Source of the DNA: Avena insularis
Lineage: Eukaryota > Streptophyta > Magnoliopsida > Poales > Poaceae
Direction: 5' to 3'
Assembly (NCBI GenBank): GCA_023614405.1
Contig: CM042694.1
Span: 133,119,711-133,183,710, forward strand
Length of the DNA stretch: 64,000 nt
Within the stretch, counting starts at the first letter, position 1; the number at the start of each line of letters is the position of its first letter. The position numbers were made by a program, and so were the translations under genes. Shown piece after piece: positions 30,942 through 42,369 of the stretch. A model generated the notes under the pieces. It made no database searches. It saw nothing but the letters and a program-made list of their open reading frames with translations, and was not told where the DNA came from.

Positions 30942-32639
30942 CTGTTCAAAAATTTAAACGTCTCCACACAATAATCAAAGCAATGCATGGGAAAAAGAGT
31001 ACCTATGAAAAAGATTTAAGAAAAGGGAGGGGGCATGAAAGTTATCAAAACACTGCTACAAAACAAGAGAGAAAAAGACCAAACAAAAGTAGAACACAGA
31101 CTTCAAGGAAAATAGGCGTGCTCGTTAGAATGCAAGGAAAATAATCAGACCCTGCTTACAAGTATATACCTGATTACAAGTATATTTCTTCAGGGCTTAA
31201 GGCTGATACCTATTTTAGTTCCAAAAAATGTTTCACACAAGCAGTAAACTAGTGTTCTGTATTCAGTAAAATGGATAAATATATTTGTATCACCCTATAT
31301 GTTAGGGGAGATCACTGAACCTAAACTGAAACTAATACAGTCCAGTAAATACACAATAGTATTCCACTATCCAAAGTTAGGAGAAAGTACACCAAAAATA
31401 GTTGGGAAAATTATGCACGAGTTAAATCATGCGGAGAAGCTATCCAATCCATGGTATTTCCCTTGCGTTAGTTCCTTCCCCTAGTGCTGACTCACACACA
31501 GACCACCCACCCACCATCCCATCATATCGCCATCTTATCGAACCAGATTAATTGGATTACCTAGTTTTACTTAGCAATAAAAGGGGAAAAGAATAAATCA
31601 CACGGAGCAGCTATGAGATCCATGATATCCCCCTTGCGTTGGTTCCTTTATTTCGTGCTGAATCACACACACCACGCGTCCGCCATCCCATTGCATGCAT
31701 GGCCATCTTACCCCACCAGACCAATCGCTACACAGTTAGCAATTAGAGTGGAAAGCAAAAAAGTTTTAAGCAGCAGCAACAATGAGGTTGGCAAATCGTA
31801 CCAGATCGGGCGAGCACGACGTAGCCCTTCTTCACACACGCCTCTGCTAATTCTCCACACACCATCCTGACCTGCTCCACACACGCCTCTGCTAATTCTC
31901 CTACTCGTCGTATATGTCAAACAATAACCAGAGGTTCATACATTAATACTAATACCGGCAATGGATCGACTCTACATGATTTGGAGTAGCACGGCCATAT
32001 CGAATTGCATATAGGGCTCTACCTCAGAACCACATTTTTCCCGAACTCACACAGATTAGAGCAGGAGGGACAGTGCGGCGGTGACGGCAATATCAGGGTT
32101 GTTTATGAGATGGGATGGGGAGGATTGGAGGACCGACCTGTATTGTATAGCTCCTCGAAAGGGAGGCCACTGGATCTCATGGATGGCTTGATGGAGGACC
32201 TTCCTTGCCTACTCTCCATAATTGAGATTGAATTCTACCGGGTGCTTGAACGCCTTGATCTAGAAGTTGCGCTTCCTCCACAGGCCTCCGCTGCTCGTCT
32301 TTATCGCCGCCGGCGGGGTGGGTTGATGACATAGGTGCTAGGGTTTCTGGGCCACGGAGAGGAAACGCCCGTGATGCGGCGCTAGAGACAGGGCGAGGCA
32401 GTGGCACGACGCCATTTTCTTCTGCCGTCAGTCGGGACGAAGCAGAGGTTAATCGGGGGAGCCGTTCCGCGGCGGCAGGGAGGCACTAACCGGCGGTGCT
32501 GGAGGCTGATGTTGTGGGGGTGGTGTGTCGCGATGGGTTTGGTTCGGGGTAGGACCAAAGTGCAAAAGGCACCGCGGCCTGTGATGTTGGACAAAGCGAT
32601 TGACATAGAGATTAGGTGGTTGGGCAAAAATGGTCTTAT
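30942..32639. other. Unassigned; GC-rich part at 32000-32600
   Basis: 31430-31900 contains two similar blocks (GGAGAAGCTATCC.ATCCATGGTATTTCCCTTGCGTT at 31433 and GGAGCAGCTATGAGATCCATGATATCCCCCTTGCGTT at 31604), an imperfect duplication about 170 bp apart. 32000-32600 is GC-rich with overlapping open frames on both strands; it may be a captured promoter/first exon, but no product is recognisable. Confidence 0.35.
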
Positions 32640-32726
32640 TTGAAAAGTGTTGGACGAAACCAACGACCGGAAGAAACAGAGGAAATTCGTCCTTTTTAAG
32701 TATTAGAGATTAGAGATAGAGATAGA

Positions 32727-33147
32727 GCAGAGGGAGTTCAAAGTTGGAACCTTAGACAAAGAAAGGACGCCGAAAGATGACGTATGCAACATCTAGTCTA
32801 TTATAGTTCCGCCAGCCATCCTTATCGAAGAATACCCATTCAACCGTCACAATGGACACTGAGTCATCTAGACCGAGTTTCATCGCTGGACTATTTATAT
32901 TTCCCGTAATAAATTACTGCATGAGCCAAAGCCTGCATACTCTTCCAATTACTATGTGTGTGAACTGAATTGGGTTAGAATTCAGATGTACTGCGAAATA
33001 TAAGCCTAGGCTATCCAGATAACCCAAGTGCTAATAAGTGCTTGGAGGCTAGTTTGCTCTTTCGGGCCTCCGTTTGGTGGCCGTCGGATCATGTGGGATC
33101 ACGCTTCTGACAGATTTCCACCCGGAGGTCAATGCACGCATGGCCAA
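32727..33147. other. Unassigned sequence
   Basis: Between the right end of the candidate Helitron and the CACTA piece. Nothing recognised. Confidence 0.4.
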
Positions 33148-33420
33148 CACTAGTAGGAAAAGGTCTAGTGGTGGCGTTCTCAAAAGGGGGTTCTTGTCGT
33201 TGAACCCGCACGCCAGTAACCTCGCGCCACTGGTAGGTTCTAGTGGTGGCGGTCTCCAACGACCGCCACCAGTAGAACCCGTAGTAGTGTCCTTAAGGAT
33301 CAACACCACGACTATGAAACTACCAGCGGCGTTCTATCTATACCAGCGGTGTTCGGATTACACGCTTTTACTATCAGCATAATGGTGGCGTTCACATGGA
33401 GCGCCACCAGTGTTCTGGCG
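33148..33420. mobile_element. CACTA-type terminal fragment with subterminal GGTGGCG repeats
   Basis: CACTAGTAGGAAAAGG at 33148 is a classic CACTA terminus, followed by repeated AGTGGTGGCG / CGCCACCAGT motifs. An inverted terminus-like TAGTAGTG ends at about 33289, and more GGTGGCG / GCGCCACCAGTG motifs run to about 33420. No transposase. Either a very small deletion derivative or the remains of two ends. Confidence 0.6.
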
Positions 33421-33726
33421 GCGTTTCCTTATTATCGCTGCAACTGATTATTCTAGGGTCAAAAAAATTAAATTCGTTGCTGCTGCCGTATTCAATATTT
33501 CGAGGTCACAATCGAAATACTTAAAGCAAAAGTGCAGAAGCAACTACTCTGCTTCGTGTGCTGATTCATCGGTCAAGGGCAATAGATATCTGGTGCCACC
33601 AGCGACGCGTGGCACAGCATCTCCATCCTATAGTAACAATGTCCAAACGGGACATCCGTCTTTGTCGAGAGGTTATTTGTATTCTGATGTTTTGATGAAG
33701 GGGTGCAATAAATAAATTTCTTATTA

Positions 33727-33752
33727 CTAGCTCAATGTTTGTGCATTGCCAT
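33727..33752 (-). mobile_element. Helitron 3' terminus, minus strand, CpG-decayed
   Basis: Minus strand reads CCATGGCAATGCACAAACAT then TGAGCTAG|T. Replacing C/G transitions gives the common Helitron stem CCGTGGCAACGCACGGGCAT, so methylation-driven decay explains the weak hairpin. The body would extend to the right; its 5' end could be the one at about 38431, with the 1.3-kb retroelement at 35413 nested inside. Not certain. Confidence 0.5.
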
Positions 33753-35394
33753 GGCTTTTAAATTTCTCTGTCATCAAATATGTCGCACGGGTATAGCTAA
33801 CATAAAAACATACACAAAATTCTGAGCTACATAGATCTTTTCCAAAAGTACTGCATTTACTCAGGAATGCAGATGTACATATTTTTTATTGGTTTTGTTA
33901 AATCTAGCTGGACTATACTTAAATCTGGTAGACCGTAGAGGTTCGAAGCTGCCATAGATATGGATATGCATTCCCAAGAGCTGGCAGAACGTGTGATGCA
34001 TAACTGCACTACCAACCATTTGTCCACAGCTCACGTGGTAACAGGTACAACTCAATAAGACCCATTCTCTCCGACTTATTTAGCGCTGCATTCGTATCTT
34101 CATAACACTTGAAAATTACGAGTGCATCAAGTAGAAGCTAGTTGGTATGAACATTTCTGCATATGATCTGTCCTTAAGATACAGGATGAGAGGCATCATA
34201 AATACGGACGTCGCAGAACTAAACATAACATTCTACCACATAGGTGCAATCTTCAGAAGGACCATTCTTGGTTGGCTGTTTCTCAAGAGATTTTTTTACC
34301 ATGATCCATCTTACCTACAAGAGGGTAAGAGGAATGTTTAATCCTGCAGTCCATTGATCCAGGATATGAGTGACCACGTCATTTTTAGATTATGGCAAGT
34401 ACTGGTAAATTGGAAATGTCTCAAAACTGATCAGTTGCTCTGTTTTCTAGATAACCGGCAATAACAAGATGACACATCTGTCTGTAAATAGTAAATACCT
34501 TAAGAAGGATTTTCTTATCGTCTATTTGTATGTCTGCACGTAGTTACAACTCGGATGTGCTCGTTCCTAAGACAAATTTTATCATATGTGCAGGTTGCTG
34601 ACGGCAATGTAATGTACTACTTCAATGATAGTGCTGCGGCGACCAGTTGTAGCCGGCCAATTTGTCTCTCATCTCAAGCAAGTCAAAAAATAATCATTTT
34701 TGGATGATATTAGAACTAGCATCACTTACACGACTCTGAATTAAAATATATAAAGTACTCCCTCCATTCCATATCTAGATACGTCTTACTGTGTAGATAT
34801 ATTTGTAACTACACAAAACTGTGCCTATTAATTTGGAAACTTATCATGCCGCTCATGTAAGTAGCACAAAGTCTATATTGATCTTAATTTGGAACATAGA
34901 TTTATTTCACGTATGTGCTGTAATGGTATGTTATTTGTTTCCTCGTGTAAGTAGCACAAAGTCTATATTGATCTTAATGGACTCATTAGTAGCCTACGCA
35001 CTAGTAGCTGCTGGATTTCACATAATTAACGGCTCATGTTAGTTGGCTGTACTTAAAATTTCGACCTTTCATGTTAGTGTCTTAGCCGCATGTTATCATT
35101 ACCTACTCCCCTAACCTCCTTCCGCTATAGTTCCTTGCTATGCGATCTGGGCAGCGTTATCTCCGTAAAGTGTACTGTATATCTGTAGTATTAGGTGTCT
35201 AGCAAAACACTAAAGGAAGAATTTGAAAAGCTCAGATTATTATCCTGATTCTCCGCAACTGAATTCCATTGTGTGGTATTTATTGTTTTGGTAGCAGTTG
35301 ATAGCAGATGCTTTTTTCGTTACCTTTTTCAATCCAGCAACTGCAAACACACCAACAGTTTGAACCAATGACAACCTACGAAACTGTAAGTAAA
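33753..35394. other. Unassigned; includes a Stowaway 5' end and a short duplication
   Basis: TA then CTCCCTCCATTCCATATC at 34758 is a Stowaway left terminus without visible right end. A 33-bp sequence (GTAAGTAGCACAAAGTCTAT...) occurs at 34857 and again at 34947. No gene recognised. Confidence 0.45.
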
Positions 35395-35412
35395 TTGGGT
35401 ATTCAGGAGATG

Positions 35413-36717
35413 TAGTCCCATTACTAGCTGGCACAATTATTGTCCATAACGGCGTCTCGCGTCGCCCCCGCGAGGGCGGCCGAGGCGCAACCCTAGCCCG
35501 CCGTCGCCTCTCCCCACCTCCCCCTCCCTCCCCCGTCGCTGCCGGTGCCGATGCCCGGTGCCCGGTGCCGGCGGCGACGGGATCTCCCTTACCTGGCGTT
35601 GGGGCTCCCTCGCGGGCGGCGGCTCTTGGTGGCGGTGCAGATCAGGTGGCGGTGACCTCAACCGGCGGCGGAGCTTCTGGCTGGCGGCCCTCGGTGCGGC
35701 ACGGCGGTGGTACCCTCTCCTAGTGTTGGGGCTGCGGGTTCGGCCGTCGCCCGGTCGGGGATGGGAGATGCCGCGGCGGCGCAGCTAGGTCTCCGGCGGC
35801 GAGTCCTTGCGCCATGGCGAGCGAGGTGGAGCGGGTAGGGGCGGCACAACGCAGGAGGTCGGCGGCTCAGACGGCTTAGCTGCAGCAACATGGCAGCGGC
35901 ACTGATAGGGCCCAATCTAGGACTGGCCGAGCCTGACCTAGGCCTGGCTGGGCCTGATCTAGGCCTAGTCGGTATGGCTACTGCGCTCGGACGGCAATCA
36001 CCGTGCGTGATGGAGGGATGTCCCCCTCCCCTAGGCTGTCGGGTGGCTAATTTCCGGAAGGTCTGCGCTTGACCTTCTCCGTCCTCCTCGTCGGTGCGAT
36101 GTGGCGTTGCTCAGAGACCGGGCTCGAGTTCATGGATGCCGGGGCGGCGGCCCCGGAAGGTGGCCTGCGCGGTCGACTCTTCGGCGAGCGTCGTGGCGGG
36201 GGTGATGGTTCCCTTCTTCGGCCATGTGGATGGCGAGGAGCGGACGTTGGGAGACTTTGGTGTTGGCGTCGTTTCGGCTTCGTCAGCTCCCGGATTGTGT
36301 GTCGGAAGCCAGAATCGGGGACGGTGGGCGTGGGCGGGTGACAGGGAGCGGCTTGAAGGTTTTTCCGGGTGAAAGCTCAGTGCTTTGGCACCATCAATGG
36401 CGGTGCCTGCGTGTATCGTTACCCTCTTGGGGGGGCCGATGTGGCTACCTTTCTCCGTGATAAGGCTCCGAGTGAAAACCTTTGACTATCAGTCTCGACG
36501 GCGGCGGCGTGGTGCGTCGTTACCCTCTTGGGGGCGTCGTCGTGGAGCCCCAGGCTCTTCTAGGTCTCAGGGCATTGTCTCCGGTGGCGAGTTGTGGGCT
36601 TCCGTGTTTTGTTCTTGTTTATCTTGATCTGCTTTGTAAGGGGTCTCCCCATCACCTTGTATCAGTTTGGCCGATCTGGCTTTATTTATAAAGCGAGGCG
36701 AAAGCCTATTTCGAGAG
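35413..36717 (+). mobile_element. GC-rich LINE-type retroelement with 18-bp target duplication
   Basis: TTGGGTATTCAGGAGATG occurs at 35395-35412 and 36718-36735. The 1305-bp insert starts with a GC-rich segment (GCGTCGCCCCCGCGAGG...) and ends TTATTTATAAAGCGAGGCGAAAGCCTATTTCG, a known end of grass LINE-like elements. A direct repeat (CGTTACCCTCTTGGGGG) lies at about 36418 and 36519. No endonuclease or reverse transcriptase is present, so it is an internally deleted or non-autonomous element moved by LINE machinery. Overlapping open frames on both strands result from GC content. Confidence 0.8.
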
Positions 36718-36960
36718 TTGGGTATTCAGGAGATGAATAGTGTTTGCTTCATATGCGTGGCAAAGGAAAATTATGCTTAATGTTCTTATATTTCCATTAA
36801 CTACTCTGATTTGATGTTAATTTCTGTTATCTGCCTGTTGTATTTTCATTTATTCTTTCATAATTTGTTCGTCGAAAGGTGCGTCCGTATTGGTTTGCAT
36901 ATGACATATCGTTGTTTATAGTAGCCAAAAGTACCCTAATTAATTTCCATATAGGAAAGA

Positions 36961-38431
36961 TGCCCGTGCGTTGCACCGGAAGAAAAAGTGGATGTATTAT
37001 TGAGAATATATGAAGATTATCTGATACGGGATAGTATCCCTCCGATTTCCTGAAATTATAGCGTGGTGGCAACTTTTCCTTTTTCAATTTTCTTTGATGC
37101 CACAAGTCAAATTGCCATTAGGTCGCTCCACGAGTTACCACGCAATTGAAGTCCAAGCTGCCTCGCGAAATTCAAGTATTTTTATTGTATTTGTACACCG
37201 TAGAGAATTACTCGAAATAATTAACTTTGTAGATTATTTAGTTTTAATTTTGCAATGTTATATTGTGTCGATCCTTTTAAGTTAATATTTGCTGTCATTA
37301 ACTTTACAACTCTCATTTTGAAATCTATTTTATTTAACTCACAATTTGACTTCATATAGTTTCACGGGTCATATGCTATTTCCCTATTTACCTAATTATT
37401 TAGCACGGTATTGTTAATTTTTCTAGAACAATTAACACCCGTAGATTGCAATTTATCCTACTTTTTTCTCACTTATTCGTTCAATACATGCTCCTGGTCC
37501 TGTATGTGTACCTTTGACATACTCATTCATACGTCTCTTCTGAAAAGCAACAGAGGGATCCTCTTTCACTTATCTACCTACTTAAACTTCACGCAGCCCA
37601 TGACTTCCTCCGAGATCCTCTGTACGCAGCGACCCACTGGCCCAGCTCATCCCCTCCTCCCTGCCTACCATGGAAGAGCTTATTCTTTGACGTCTCACTA
37701 TATGTGAATCATAGAATATGTAGCTCGCTGCCCTGATTCTGTGTATATCCAAGGTCAGAGCGTACGTTAATATACGAGAAAGAAAGTTCAACCGACAAAG
37801 GGGACCAGATGCACGTGTAGAAAACAGACCAAAGTGCAGCAAACCATTCTCATCAACATCCCTCGCTGCCCAAGTCCTTCACGCTGACCCGACAACCAGC
37901 GGCGCCTCTTCTCTTCCCATCCCATTCCTATGCACGCGGTGGACTCTCCAGTGGCTGAACGCGGAAGCCGAAGATTCACGGACGGGGCGAGGTTGGCGCA
38001 CTATGGGACAGAGCGAGCCGACGGGTCGATTCCTGCACCTGCAAGTTTGGTCTCGACCGTGGGGTCGATTCGGTCTTCCGCGAGCTCGCTGCTGTGGCGT
38101 AGCGATGGGATCGTCGGGCCAGATTGAACGACACCGCTGCCTCCCTTCTCGCCACCGACGCGGCCCCGTCGCGGATCTGCCGGCCGGCCAGGGGCGTCGG
38201 CGGCGGCGGGATGGTTTTTTTGAGGGATCTTGATCCCGACAACGGGGTGGTTGTCGGGGGAGAGGATGGGCGCGTCGGGTTTGGTGGGAGACAGGGAGAG
38301 GCTGACGAACAGATTTTTTCCACTCTGCGGTGGCATGAGCGGTTAATTTACTTCAACTTCAGGGGCAAAACCGTCAATCGAGGCAGACGGAAATTTTAGA
38401 GTGCGACAAACGTCCTCAATCTTTTTAATAG
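36961..38431 (-). mobile_element. Helitron, minus strand, head-to-head with the next
   Basis: Minus-strand 5' end near 38431 reads ACTATTAAAAAGATTGAGGA, followed by the CCGTCTGCCTCGATTGACGG region. The candidate 3' end at 36961-36982 reads CCGGTGCAACGCACGGGCAT, but lacks a clean CTAG-T. Contains a GC-rich portion (37950-38330) that may be a captured promoter/first exon; no product recognised. If the 3' end is instead the one at 33727, the element would be about 4.7 kb and contain the 35413 retroelement. Confidence 0.5.
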
Positions 38432-40725
38432 TCTATCTATATCTACTAATTTCTTCTCAGGTAGTTTCGTCCTCCAAAATTTCCGTCCGCTTTTTTTAGA
38501 CGGTTTTGCCCCTGTGAGTTCGGACATATTACTAGGAGTGCCCCCGCTAAGTAAAAACTGGACGGTTTGACTGTTCGGTTCACTCGACAGCGAGGCGAAG
38601 AATCCGTCTGGTCCTCTTCCTCTCTGATGCACGCCCCGCCCTTCCTCGATTTCCTCCCCATCGCGCCGCCCCGTCTCGCCCCTTCCTCTCACTCCGGTTC
38701 CATCACCGGCGTCCACGGTGGCCGGAGGTGAGGAAGAGAGGGTCTGGGATCTTTTAGGTTGTAACTTTCTTCCTTTCTTCAAATATTCCAGATCTGGTAT
38801 CCTCATGCCCCTCCTCCTTGTCCTGTCGATGCTCGCCGGAGCGACGGTTATGGAGTGCGGCGGGACTCTCAATCCTCTATGTAGAGCTCGGATCTGTGCC
38901 TCCCACTGCCAGCCGCGCCACTGCAATACCTGGGCGCATCGATGGAGGAATCTCCATTGACCTTCCTGGAGCCGGCGGTGGTGTCTCCATTGACGAAACT
39001 TGGAGATAGTGCAGCAGTTGCGTGATGCCTTGGAGCAGGGCCTACACGCTTGCTTACAAGGTCTTCCAGCAGTAAGGGCCTGACCATTTTTTTCCACCAA
39101 TGAGACTAAGCGTATTGAATCAACGGATAAAGATGCAGTTCAGTTGGCTCAGGAAGATAATTCGAGACATAGGGAAGTGAATAAACTTTCAGGTTCTTTT
39201 TTGTCATGCTCATGGCTGTGACGAAATTCAACTTGTTTCTGTTTGTGAAAATTCTTTCAATACATGCTACCGCCCCAATTCTACGCTATTGGCAGACTTA
39301 CGTGAGTTTAGGCCCATGCTTCATCTCCAACACCTTCATCCTCTGATGTCTTGATGACTGCATCATATTCATGTGAGATGGGCAATTGGAAGACAGATAC
39401 ATGCCATCAAATCAAATCAAAACATATTACAAGTAAAGTAATTCAGCTCATCTCAGCTCTCCGTAAAGATTTGCAATTTCAGATTCTAGACTGGATTTGT
39501 TTATTGTACTGCAGGATGTAGGTTTGGAATATGCCAACGATGGCTCAGTTGATATCAGCAAATAGTCTGCCTGCTCTGAAGTGAAATAAAGGTCAACTGA
39601 GGGCATGCTACAAGAGTTTAGGTACCAGACAGTAATTGCGAAATACAGGCAACTGGAGAGCATGATTTTAGGTAGGATGATGACCAGCATCACCCTTGGG
39701 AATATGAACGCTTTGGCTGGATCCATCGTGCTCTAGCAGTGTTCTGACCTCGTCGTAGATGGTGAACTCCAGAAGCCACACGATCCAGTCGGGGGTGCCA
39801 GTGCTCGTGCTCGCCACCCCTACCTTAAGGAACTACACGAAGGTAGTAATAACCCGATGACAACATCGTTTGGACTATACACAAAGCAAATAGCACAACT
39901 GCACATATAATACAAGGATGCACTCTCTAATCTATGTCCGTGGAAGCATATTTTCGGTTTGACTGGAGCAATTTTATTTTTTGAAAGCACAATATCAAGT
40001 TGTTAAAATTCATGGCTGAACAAAGCATCTTGCAAAAAGCCATTCAACTGGGACATAATTTGGGGATACCTGCTGGTATTGCAATACCGGTAGGCCAACA
40101 AAATAACATCCCAATTTTTGTTTGGAACCTTAGAGAGTGAAATATATGCATTCGTTATTTGTCATTTCCATATGACCCTTAAAATAATTTTTGCATTATA
40201 GATATCTTTGTGCATAGATAGATTATTCAGTGTCCGTTCTACTTTTACAATATAGGCAAGAAAAATCGATTCTAGCAGTTCTTTTAGCATACTGAAAAAC
40301 AGCCCGCCGTACTGCGAGATTTAGTGTATAAGTTGTTTTTCCAATTTGTATTGAGAAAACAATTGATCGAGGTGAGAGGGAAATTTAACCTCCATGACAA
40401 ACTCACAACCGTCGTTGTCCGGCCGGCGATTTTGATATTCACCGCCACTATCGCGCCACCTCCATCCCCTCTGATATGCCCTGCTGGTACATTCCCACCA
40501 CTATCGACGATTCCTCCTCGCCATTCCGCCGCCTTTTTCTACTACTAAGCAAAAAGGGCCTCCGATATGGCCCTCCTACTCGATCTTGTACATCGGCCGA
40601 GTAAGATAGGGTTACTCTTATGTGGCTATCTTTTTCTGTCCACGTGAATTTTTTTATGTATTATCTTTAGATGAGTGGTAAGGAAAAATTTAAAAACCCG
40701 TAGCAACGCACGGGTATTCAGCTAG
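38432..40725 (+). mobile_element. Helitron, 2.3 kb, with possible captured gene pieces
   Basis: 5' end TCTATCTATATCTACTAATT; 3' end ACCCGTAGCAACGCACGGGT (stem), then ATTCAGCTAG followed by T (40726). First ~80 bp are homologous to the first ~70 bp of the neighbouring minus-strand copy. Inside, 38580-39010 is GC-rich and looks like a 5' UTR/first-exon region. At about 39100-39182 a frame reads NETKRIESTDKDAVQLAQED before a donor-like GGTTC. At 39724-39832 a minus-strand exon candidate is present. No Rep/helicase, so non-autonomous. Confidence 0.7.
39724..39832 (-). pseudogene. Possible captured exon inside the Helitron
   Basis: Minus strand: acceptor-like CTTCGTGTAG, then an open GC-rich stretch reading FLKVGVASTSTGTPDW and IVWLLEFTIYDEVRTLLEHD. 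It stands out from AT-rich surroundings. The protein is not recognised. Confidence 0.3.
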
Positions 40726-40726
40726 T

Positions 40727-40747
40727 ATAGATAGATAGATAGATAAG
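40727..40747. repeat. Short (GATA)n microsatellite
   Basis: ATAGATAGATAGATAGATAA directly after the Helitron 3' end. Confidence 0.8.
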
Positions 40748-41958
40748 TTGCATTGCATAACTGTTAATACTGAGACCGTAATGACCAAAGCATTTTCGGT
40801 TAGCCGAGCATTGGCGATAGAGTCCCTCGGTCGCCCCAATACAGGCGATCAAGGGCATCAACCCTAGATCACCGCTGCTACCGACCCCTCCTCTTCCTCC
40901 GCCCATCCTTACCACTACTAAAGGCCGCCGACAAAGCCCTGTCGGCTGATGAAGGAAGGGGGAGGCCCTTGTGCGGTCGCTTTAAGGTCCCTACAGCGAG
41001 CTTCGTCGGAGGCGGTCAGGGTGGGTGCATGGTGGTCGATAGCGAGGGGCCGCATGCGGCAGTGGCTTGGTTGGCGTATTGTGATCTACATCCTTCTTGT
41101 GGCGGCTACTCCGGTTGAGTTGGGACTCGACTCGACTCGCCCTCTCCTTCTATGTCGGTGGGTGCCTTCGACTATTTGGGGCTAGCGATCTCATGGTTAC
41201 GTATCAACCGTCAGGATGAAATCCTTTCCTGGCTTTGCCATCGCTGATGATAAGGTGACACATGTAGGCGGCGCTAGCCTTCCTAGAGGGCATCGTCGTC
41301 ACGCTGCAAGTTCTGTCGGGCTACGAGCGAAACCTCAAGCTAGTGCAGACAATGGTGGCGCATGACGTCATTTTCCTCGTTGGAAGCACTATTGTGGAGC
41401 ACATATCGCCGGCGAGACCTCGAAGTCGTGGAGGCATTGGGCCACCGCATAGGCTACGGTAAGGGTCATATTTTCAGGGGGAAACCTCAGACCAGGGTCT
41501 CCCGGATCGGACGATGATGATGTGAGGCATCGTTCTCCCCCAAGGGGCATTGTTTCTGGAGGTGATCCCGACTGGAGGGGCCCTGAGGCGGAGAAACTTT
41601 CATCTACCAGCATCCTCGATGTCGTGTATCGGTGGCATGGAGTTGTGGATTTGTGATATCAGATGGGTCTTAATGGTATCTGGCAAATTTCTGTTGGGCT
41701 TTGCCAACTCCAATCAAATATTTATGAGGTGACTGCAATTATATAAAACCACGTGTCCATTCACCTAAAAGAAGTATACTGGTGTTTGAGCAATATAAAA
41801 TCCGTCTTTCTTCTTCTTACTGGTATCCGTTTAGGCTTGAATCATTGGCAGGTAAAGGCACAAAGATCAAATTTCCAAAGTTGCATTGGTTGTTGAAGAA
41901 TTGAGTACATATGTAAGTAAACATGAAAAAAAAAATACTTTTCTTCACATGGCTTATA
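40748..41958. other. Unassigned, partly GC-rich sequence
   Basis: 40850-41620 is GC-rich with overlapping open frames on both strands and wording similar to the GC-rich LINE-type element at 35413 (for example CCAAGGGGCATTGTTTCTGG near 41540 beside CAGGGCATTGTCTCCGG near 36570). It may be a relative of that element. No gene recognised. Confidence 0.35.
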
Positions 41959-42310
41959 AATGTTTTATTTACTTCACTTGCTTCGAATTCCCGCCGCAAA
42001 GCGCGGGACATCCTTCTAGTATTGCATATATAAGTATGCCGAGTTGTAAAGAAAGCTTCGACTGAAAGTCATATGACCATACATCATCGATCCCTCTACT
42101 GTGTATTACATTCATCAATCCAGTCGATTCTTTCTTCTTAAGCATAAATGTCTAGCTCGTATACATATACATTTTCGGCTTTGGAGGCAGCGGGAATCCA
42201 AGTTGTGCAATAAGGCTGGCTGACGCTTGCAAGACTCGGAGTCTGCGTAGGATCAATAAACGTACATGTACAAGCAAGCTCACCATGATTTACTAGCAAA
42301 CTAGGTACGG
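41959..42310 (+). repeat. Dispersed duplicated block with Helitron-like 3' terminus (copy 2)
   Basis: Counterpart of 18131-18620. CCCGCCGCAAAGCGCGGG then ACATCCTTCTAG (CTAG 42016-42019) and T. Shared flank continues to about 42308. Shorter than copy 1 through several deletions (or insertions in copy 1). Confidence 0.75.
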
Positions 42311-42369
42311 GCACGTATCTGTTGGCTGCAGTGTTAGGAGGCATTCGAAATCAGATCGGGAAATTTCCT

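Larger units (their letters stand above)
24364..32726 (-). mobile_element. Candidate 8.4-kb gene-carrying Helitron, minus strand
   Basis: At the left, ACTAGCACGGTGACCCGCGCA read on the minus strand gives GCGCGGGTCACCGTGCTAG|T, a Helitron-like 3' end with half of its stem decayed. At the right, minus-strand TCTATCTCTATCTCTAAT followed by ACTTAAAAAGGACG (32726 to about 32686) is a Helitron 5' end of the type also seen at 38432. Between them are three short gene-like pieces (26917-27077, 29163-29498, 30821-30941) and a nested LINE (24981-25323). Multiple gene scraps are typical of Helitron capture. That the two ends belong to one element is inference; they could be separate copies. Confidence 0.4.

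Noticed and set aside
35437..36627. Cluster of overlapping 60-90-codon frames on both strands
   Set aside because: Consequence of the GC-rich retroelement inserted at 35413; no conserved motif in any frame.
37995..38010. CACTATGGGACAG as the missing left end of the CACTA element at 62067
   Set aside because: Diverges from CACTATGGGAAAAAT after nine bases, lacks TTTGCCGTG repeats downstream, and lies inside a Helitron-like region.
38396..39100. 234-codon minus-strand ORF, the longest outside the Gypsy element
   Set aside because: Low-complexity Arg/Gly/Ser-rich translation running through a Helitron 5' end, with no domain; GC content explains its length.
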